DNA from: Clostridia bacterium
GTDB taxonomy: Bacteria; Bacillota_A; Clostridia; Christensenellales; Aristaeellaceae
Direction of reading: 5' to 3'
Assembly (NCBI GenBank): GCA_017509065.1
Contig: JAFWQM010000005.1
Span: 1-9,013, forward strand
DNA: 9,013 bases
The translations under genes were made by a program, and so were the position numbers. The notes under the pieces were generated by a model. It was not told the origin of the DNA. It worked only from the letters and a program-made list of their open reading frames with translations, and searched no databases. Below are positions 5,445-9,013 of the stretch, one piece after another (the first letter of the stretch is position 1; each line of letters begins with the position of its first letter).

Positions 5445-5550
5445 CGCAGGTCTGGGCGCTCGGAGCGCCCAGCGTCCCTTTGTAAAATTATCGTAATAAG
5501 TATGTTTCACTTACCAAATATCATCTGTTCTGTCAAAACTGCCAACAGGA

Positions 5551-6144
5551 TTATTTCTTTTTCAGGTTGAACTTGTTTTCCGTGCCTTTCAGCAGGCGCT
5601 GGATATTGGCCTTATGCCGCCAGAAGCAAAGCGCGGATAAAGCAGCGGCCCAAAGGCCGACGGGCCACAGGCCTACGGCGATGATCACGCCGATAGTAAA
5701 CGACGTGACGCCCACCATGCTGCCCAGGGACACGTATTTCGTCAGCACGATTGTCAGAATCGCCAGCGCGAGCGCGATCAGCAGCACGACCGGATGAATC
5801 ACCAGCCCCACGCCCAGCAGCGTGGCGACGCCCTTGCCGCCTTTGAAGTCAAAAAACACGGGCCACATATGGCCGATCGCCGCAGCCGCGCCGCCGATCA
5901 TCGCCCCGGTTTGCCCAGCGATCCACAAGCCGATCAGCGTCGCCAGCACGCCCTTTAAGCTGTCACCCACCAGCGTGATCAGACCTTTGCTGATACCGTG
6001 GACGCGGGCCATGTTAGTGGCCCCGGCATTCTTGCTGCCCTGGGTGCGGATGTCCTGGCCCAGGAAACGGGAATACAGGATGCCCGTGGAAATGCTGCCC
6101 AGCAGATAGCCGATGACAGCGATCAGCAGATATTTAACGATCAT
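5551..6144 (-). CDS. plsY: PlsY, acyl-phosphate:glycerol-3-phosphate acyltransferase
   Basis: A 197-residue polytopic membrane enzyme that transfers the acyl group of acyl-phosphate (made by PlsX) to glycerol-3-phosphate, giving lysophosphatidic acid, the first committed step of phospholipid synthesis. The three conserved cytoplasmic motifs are present: GSKNAGATNMAR (36-47), GHMWPVFFDFKGGKGVAT (91-108) and RHKANIQRLLKGTENK (176-191), separated by hydrophobic helices. Length is typical. Its ATG overlaps the TGA of der by 4 nt (ATGA), and AGGAGG (6160-6155) lies 10 nt upstream inside der, implying translational coupling. It is the last gene of the operon. A gpsA gene, often next to plsY, does not follow; the convergent repeat region does. 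Confidence 0.96.
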   Translation of the reverse strand: MIVKYLLIAVIGYLLGSISTGILYSRFLGQDIRTQGSKNAGATNMARVHGISKGLITLVGDSLKGVLATLIGLWIAGQTGAMIGGAAAAIGHMWPVFFDFKGGKGVATLLGVGLVIHPVVLLIALALAILTIVLTKYVSLGSMVGVTSFTIGVIIAVGLWPVGLWAAALSALCFWRHKANIQRLLKGTENKFNLKKK

Positions 6145-7496
6145 GGGCGTGTATCCTCCTTCTTCTTTTCTCTCAGCAGGAACCGGATGGGCGTGCCTTC
6201 AAAACCAAACGCCTTGCGCAGGCAGTTTTCCAGATACCGCTGATAGGAAAAGTGCATCAGTTCCTCGTCGTTCACGAACAGGGCGAAAGTGGGCGGGCAG
6301 GTGCCGGTCTGGGTGCCGTAATAGATTTTGAGCTTCCTTCCGCCCATCATAGGGGGCTGCAGGGCGATCTGCGCGTCCCCGAGCACGTCGTTGAGCGCGC
6401 CGGTGCCGACGCGGCGGCTGGCCTGCTCCCAGACCTTGTTGACCTCCGGCAAAACGTTTCCGGCCCGCTGGCCGGTCAGGGCGGAGATAAACAGCACCGG
6501 GGCGTAGTCCATGAATTTCAGGTTTTCGATCACCTGTTTTTTAAATTTTTCCAGGGTGCCCGTTTCCTTTTCCAGCGCGTCCCACTTGTTCACGATCACC
6601 ACGGCGGCTTTGCCCTCTTCGTGGATCATCCCGGCGATGCGGGCATCCTGTTCGGTCACGCCTTCCTCAGCGTCAATGAGCAGCAGTGCCACGTCGCAGC
6701 GGCGGATGGCGGCGATAGAGCGCAGTACGCTGTAGCGCTCCAGGGATTCTTCCTCGATGGCGCGCTTGCGGCGGATGCCGGCGGTGTCGATGATGTTGTA
6801 GGCTGTGCCGTCCGCGCCGGTAAACTCCGTGTCGATGGCGTCCCGAGTGGTGCCGGGGATGTCGGAAACCATGGTGCGCTCCTGGCCCAGCAGGCGGTTG
6901 GTAAGGCTGGATTTGCCCACATTGGGTCGGCCCACCACGGCCAGCTGGATCACGTGCTTTTCCTCGTCCAGCTCATCTTCCGTCTGCGGCGGCAGACGCT
7001 TCACGATCTCGTCCAGCAAATCGCCCAGGCCCAGCATGTTGGTGCTGGAAATGCCCAGGGGGTCGCCCAGGCCCAAGGCGTAGAACTCGTAAATCACGTC
7101 CTGCAGCCCGGAATGATCCTGTTTGTTCACCACCAGGATCACGGGCTTACGGGTCTTTCTGAGCATGGTGGCCACTTCTTCATCGTCCGGGGTCATGCCC
7201 GCCCGGGCGTCGGTGAAGAAACAGATCACGTCCGCCATGTCCATGGCGATTTCGGCCTGATGACGCATTTGGGACAAAAGCACGTCATCGCTGCGCGGGT
7301 CGATGCCGCCGGTGTCGATGAGGGTAAATTTACGGCCCGTCCATTCCACGTCGGCGTAGATACGGTCGCGCGTAACGCCGGGCACGTCCTCCACAATGGC
7401 GATGCGCTGGCCGGATATTTTATTGAAAAATGTGGACTTGCCCACGTTGGGCCGTCCCACGATGGCAACCAAAGGCTTGGCGAAAGGCATATGCAT
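6141..7496 (-). CDS. der: Der (EngA), double-GTPase ribosome assembly factor
   Basis: A 451-residue cytoplasmic protein with two tandem GTPase domains and a C-terminal KH-like domain, needed for late assembly of the 50S ribosomal subunit. First GTPase domain: P-loop GRPNVGKS (14-21), VTRDR (41-45), DTGG (61-64), NKQD (124-127). Second domain: GRPNVGKS (189-196), TTRD (216-219), DTAG (237-240), NKWD (303-306). The KH-like part runs from about 355 to the end. Length is normal for the family (about 440). AAGGAGG (7507-7501) lies 4 nt before the first ATG (7496) and 10 nt before a second in-frame ATG (7490), so the protein may start at either; the difference is two residues. It begins 9 nt after the stop of the upstream gene, whose TAA overlaps this ribosome binding site, and overlaps plsY by 4 nt. 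Confidence 0.97.
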   Translation of the reverse strand: MHMPFAKPLVAIVGRPNVGKSTFFNKISGQRIAIVEDVPGVTRDRIYADVEWTGRKFTLIDTGGIDPRSDDVLLSQMRHQAEIAMDMADVICFFTDARAGMTPDDEEVATMLRKTRKPVILVVNKQDHSGLQDVIYEFYALGLGDPLGISSTNMLGLGDLLDEIVKRLPPQTEDELDEEKHVIQLAVVGRPNVGKSSLTNRLLGQERTMVSDIPGTTRDAIDTEFTGADGTAYNIIDTAGIRRKRAIEEESLERYSVLRSIAAIRRCDVALLLIDAEEGVTEQDARIAGMIHEEGKAAVVIVNKWDALEKETGTLEKFKKQVIENLKFMDYAPVLFISALTGQRAGNVLPEVNKVWEQASRRVGTGALNDVLGDAQIALQPPMMGGRKLKIYYGTQTGTCPPTFALFVNDEELMHFSYQRYLENCLRKAFGFEGTPIRFLLREKKKEDTRP

Positions 7497-7505
7497 CAGT
7501 CCTCC

Positions 7506-8807
7506 TTATTCAGCGTTTCCCAGCAGCGCCCGAAACAAATCGGCTCCGGTGTTGGGCACAACAGTCAGTTTAGGTTTCAGCGCGGCGCGGACTTCCGAAA
7601 GCGTTATATCGTCCAGGAATTTGTCTCCCTGTTCCCGGAGGGTGTTGCCGCACAGGAGGATTTCGTCCTCGTCGGCGTCTTTTAGCTGGTTGATTAAGTC
7701 GCCGCCGGTGATCAGGCCGGTCACGGTAACGGTTTCCCCAAAGAAGGTGTTGCGGATAGGCTGGACGGCGACGGTAACGCCACCCGGCCCATACTTTTCC
7801 ACCCACTCCCGCATGACCGGGGCGATGGACGTGCCGCAGGGGATGCGCACGCGGCGAGGCATGGCAGCTTCCCGGCAGTCCTTCGCCGCGGCGGCCAGGC
7901 TGTTTTCAAACTTCCGCAGCAGCCCCACGCCGTTTTCGATCTGGGGATAGCCCTCATATTCTTCCTCTGCGGGCAGTTCCTCCCCCGCAATCAGCACCAT
8001 TTCATCCGAGGGGAACACGAACCGGGTGCCGATTTCGCGCAGCAGTTTATCCTGAAATTCCCGGGCGATTTCCATCACCGCTTTCGCCCCCGCCCGGTCA
8101 AAGGGTTTCAGCGGTTCCAGCCCGTCCCGGAATTTGGTCAGGCCCACGGGCACCAGAGCGGCGGACTGGGCGGCGGGATACATATCGGATAAATCGGTGA
8201 GCGTTTTCCGCAGCGCGTCCCCGTCGTTGTAACCGGGACACAGCACGATCTGGCAGTGGAAATGCAGACCCGCGTCAGAAAGGGCGTGGAGCCTGTCCAT
8301 GATAAAGCGGGCGTTGGGATTTTTCATCATCCTGACCCGCAGCTCCGGGTCCGTGGAATGGATGGAAATGTAAAGCGGGCTTGCCTTGCGCTTTATGATG
8401 CGCTGAAATTCTTTATCGTCTACATTGGTGAGGGTGATATAATTGCCCATCATCAGCGACAGTCGCCAGTCGTCGTCCTTCACGTACAGCGTTTCCCGCA
8501 TGCCGGGGGGCATCTGGTCGATGAAGCAGAACACGCATTTGTTCTTGCATGGATAAGGCTTGCACGCCAGGGTGTCGGCCAGCTGCAAACCCAGCCCCGC
8601 TTCCCGCGCCTTGATGATGCGGACATTCTCTTCCCGTCCGTCGGCGCGGCGCACCAGGATATCCAGTTTGGCCCGGTTGGTCAGCGCCTGGTAGTCGATT
8701 TCGTCCAGGATGGGTTCGCCGTTGATGGCGATGATGCTGTCGCCAACCCGCAGCCCGCGCCGGTACGCGACCCCGTGAGGCTGCGCCGCCACGATCTCAT
8801 GCGCCAA
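7506..8807 (-). CDS. PDZ - radical SAM-like - DUF512 protein
   Basis: A 433-residue predicted iron-sulfur protein of the DUF512 family, whose biochemical function is not established. The order is an N-terminal PDZ-like domain (about 1-66; RGLRVGDSIIAINGEPI at 17-33), then a radical-SAM-type cluster motif Cx3Cx2C (Cys87, Cys91, Cys94, with an additional Cys82) followed by VFCFIDQMPPGMRETLY, which is the family signature, and a C-terminal DUF512 region (from about 200). The radical SAM barrel is inferred from the cysteine motif and family knowledge. The start is a TTG at 8807: AAGGGAGGG (8823-8815) is 7 nt upstream, and the nearby ATG at 8800 is out of frame. It is the first gene of the operon with der and plsY, a neighbourhood common in Clostridia, which suggests but does not prove a link to ribosome or envelope biogenesis. 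Confidence 0.92.
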   Translation of the reverse strand: MAHEIVAAQPHGVAYRRGLRVGDSIIAINGEPILDEIDYQALTNRAKLDILVRRADGREENVRIIKAREAGLGLQLADTLACKPYPCKNKCVFCFIDQMPPGMRETLYVKDDDWRLSLMMGNYITLTNVDDKEFQRIIKRKASPLYISIHSTDPELRVRMMKNPNARFIMDRLHALSDAGLHFHCQIVLCPGYNDGDALRKTLTDLSDMYPAAQSAALVPVGLTKFRDGLEPLKPFDRAGAKAVMEIAREFQDKLLREIGTRFVFPSDEMVLIAGEELPAEEEYEGYPQIENGVGLLRKFENSLAAAAKDCREAAMPRRVRIPCGTSIAPVMREWVEKYGPGGVTVAVQPIRNTFFGETVTVTGLITGGDLINQLKDADEDEILLCGNTLREQGDKFLDDITLSEVRAALKPKLTVVPNTGADLFRALLGNAE

Positions 8808-8847
8808 AGCGATTCCCTCCCTTCAAACCCAGCGCTTTCTGTTTTTC

Positions 8848-8876
8848 ATTATCCGACAATCCATGAAAAAAGTCAA
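8848..8876 (-). promoter_or_regulatory. Promoter of the DUF512 - der - plsY operon
   Basis: On the minus strand TTGACT (8876-8871) and GATAAT (8853-8848) are separated by 17 bases, matching the vegetative consensus at 5 of 6 positions in each box. Transcription would begin near 8841, giving a leader of about 35 nt before the TTG start. Nothing between it and the ribosome binding site suggests a riboswitch. A perfect 12-bp palindrome, TTTTGCGCAAAA, lies about 100 bp upstream (8975-8986). Confidence 0.85.
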
Positions 8877-9013
8877 GTTTTGGCCTCCTCTTCTTTGCTT
8901 ATCAGCTTAGCCCGCGAAGCCATCCATTGCGGAAATCTTGTCGGAAAGTCACGAAAATTTCTATTTTTTGTTTCTTTTGCGCAAAATCTGTAGACGGGAA
9001 AGTGATTGTATTC

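Larger units (their letters stand above)
5040..5550. other. 511-bp convergent intergenic region dense in hairpins
   Basis: No credible gene is present between the ends of the aminopeptidase and plsY genes. Visible structure in order: 5084-5104 (AGGGGGCC/GGCCCCCT, 5-nt loop); 5116-5136; AGCGGA/TCCGCT at 5145-5150 and 5181-5186; 5234-5250 (GGCGGCT/AGCCGCC); 5253-5273 (CCCGGACGC/GCGTCCGGG); the 60-nt palindrome 5274-5333; 5401-5414 (GGCG/CGCC); 5424-5444; and 5452-5472 (CTGGGCGCT/AGCGCCCAG). GATGCTG(C)TTGTCAG is directly repeated at 5051-5064 and 5149-5163. None of the stems is followed by a clear U-tract, so termination of either gene here is possible but not demonstrable. The remainder, 5473-5550, is AT-rich and featureless. 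Confidence 0.7.

Noticed and set aside
6252..7685. Plus-strand open frame of 477 codons
   Set aside because: It runs opposite der and into the DUF512 gene, is rich in His/Val/Gly/Gln as antisense frames of GC-rich genes are, and resembles no family; der on the minus strand has every motif.
8256..8993. Plus-strand open frame of 245 codons
   Set aside because: Antisense shadow of the DUF512 gene that continues through its promoter; no ribosome binding site and no recognisable domain.
8873..9013. Minus-strand frame open from the window edge for 46 codons, ending in TGA inside the -35 box
   Set aside because: It could be the 3' end of an upstream gene, but it is short, AT-rich, has no recognised motif, and its stop overlaps a consensus promoter; not enough to call a gene.
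1..9013. CRISPR array, integrase, transposase or toxin-antitoxin genes
   Set aside because: No regularly spaced direct repeats and no coding frame with such domains was found; the repeats present are palindromic and irregularly placed.

Overview
The window looks like a chromosomal stretch of an uncultured, fairly GC-rich member of the Firmicutes, probably class Clostridia. The evidence is strong GGAGG-type ribosome binding sites, vegetative promoters of the TTGACx-17-TATAAT type, some TTG starts, an FMN riboswitch controlling a RibU transporter, and the Clostridia-type gene set DUF512/radical-SAM protein - der - plsY. This placement is inferred from gene content and signals; no taxonomic marker gene is present. 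All six identified genes plus the stand-alone riboflavin kinase appear intact; no phage, transposase, CRISPR array, rRNA or tRNA is seen.

Layout, left to right. (1) 1-310: noncoding leader holding one dispersed hairpin repeat and a good promoter. (2) 311-1867 (+): sodium:solute symporter of unknown substrate. (3) 1868-2199: convergent intergenic region made almost entirely of nested palindromic repeats, ending in a 13-bp hairpin that may be a shared terminator. (4) 2200-3615 (-): a flavin salvage operon reading leftwards: consensus promoter, FMN riboswitch, Shine-Dalgarno-sequestering leader, ribU (riboflavin ECF S component), a 121-bp palindromic repeat, then a stand-alone riboflavin kinase without the usual FAD synthetase half. 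(5) 3647-5039 (+): divergently transcribed M18 metallo-aminopeptidase. (6) 5040-5550: 511-bp convergent gap packed with hairpins, including a 60-nt almost perfect palindrome. (7) 5551-8876 (-): a tight operon with its own consensus promoter: PDZ-radical SAM-DUF512 protein, the ribosome-assembly GTPase Der, and the acyltransferase PlsY, joined by a 9-nt gap and a 4-nt overlap.

How it fits together. RibU would import riboflavin with a shared ECF energising module encoded elsewhere, and the adjacent kinase would convert it to FMN, trapping it in the cell; FMN would then close the riboswitch. This is a self-contained import-and-trap feedback loop. The Der-PlsY operon is housekeeping (50S assembly and phospholipid synthesis). 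The most unusual material is the intergenic DNA: at least two families of hairpin repeats recur within 9 kb, and their stems differ between copies by paired (compensatory) changes, which suggests that the fold itself is kept rather than the sequence.
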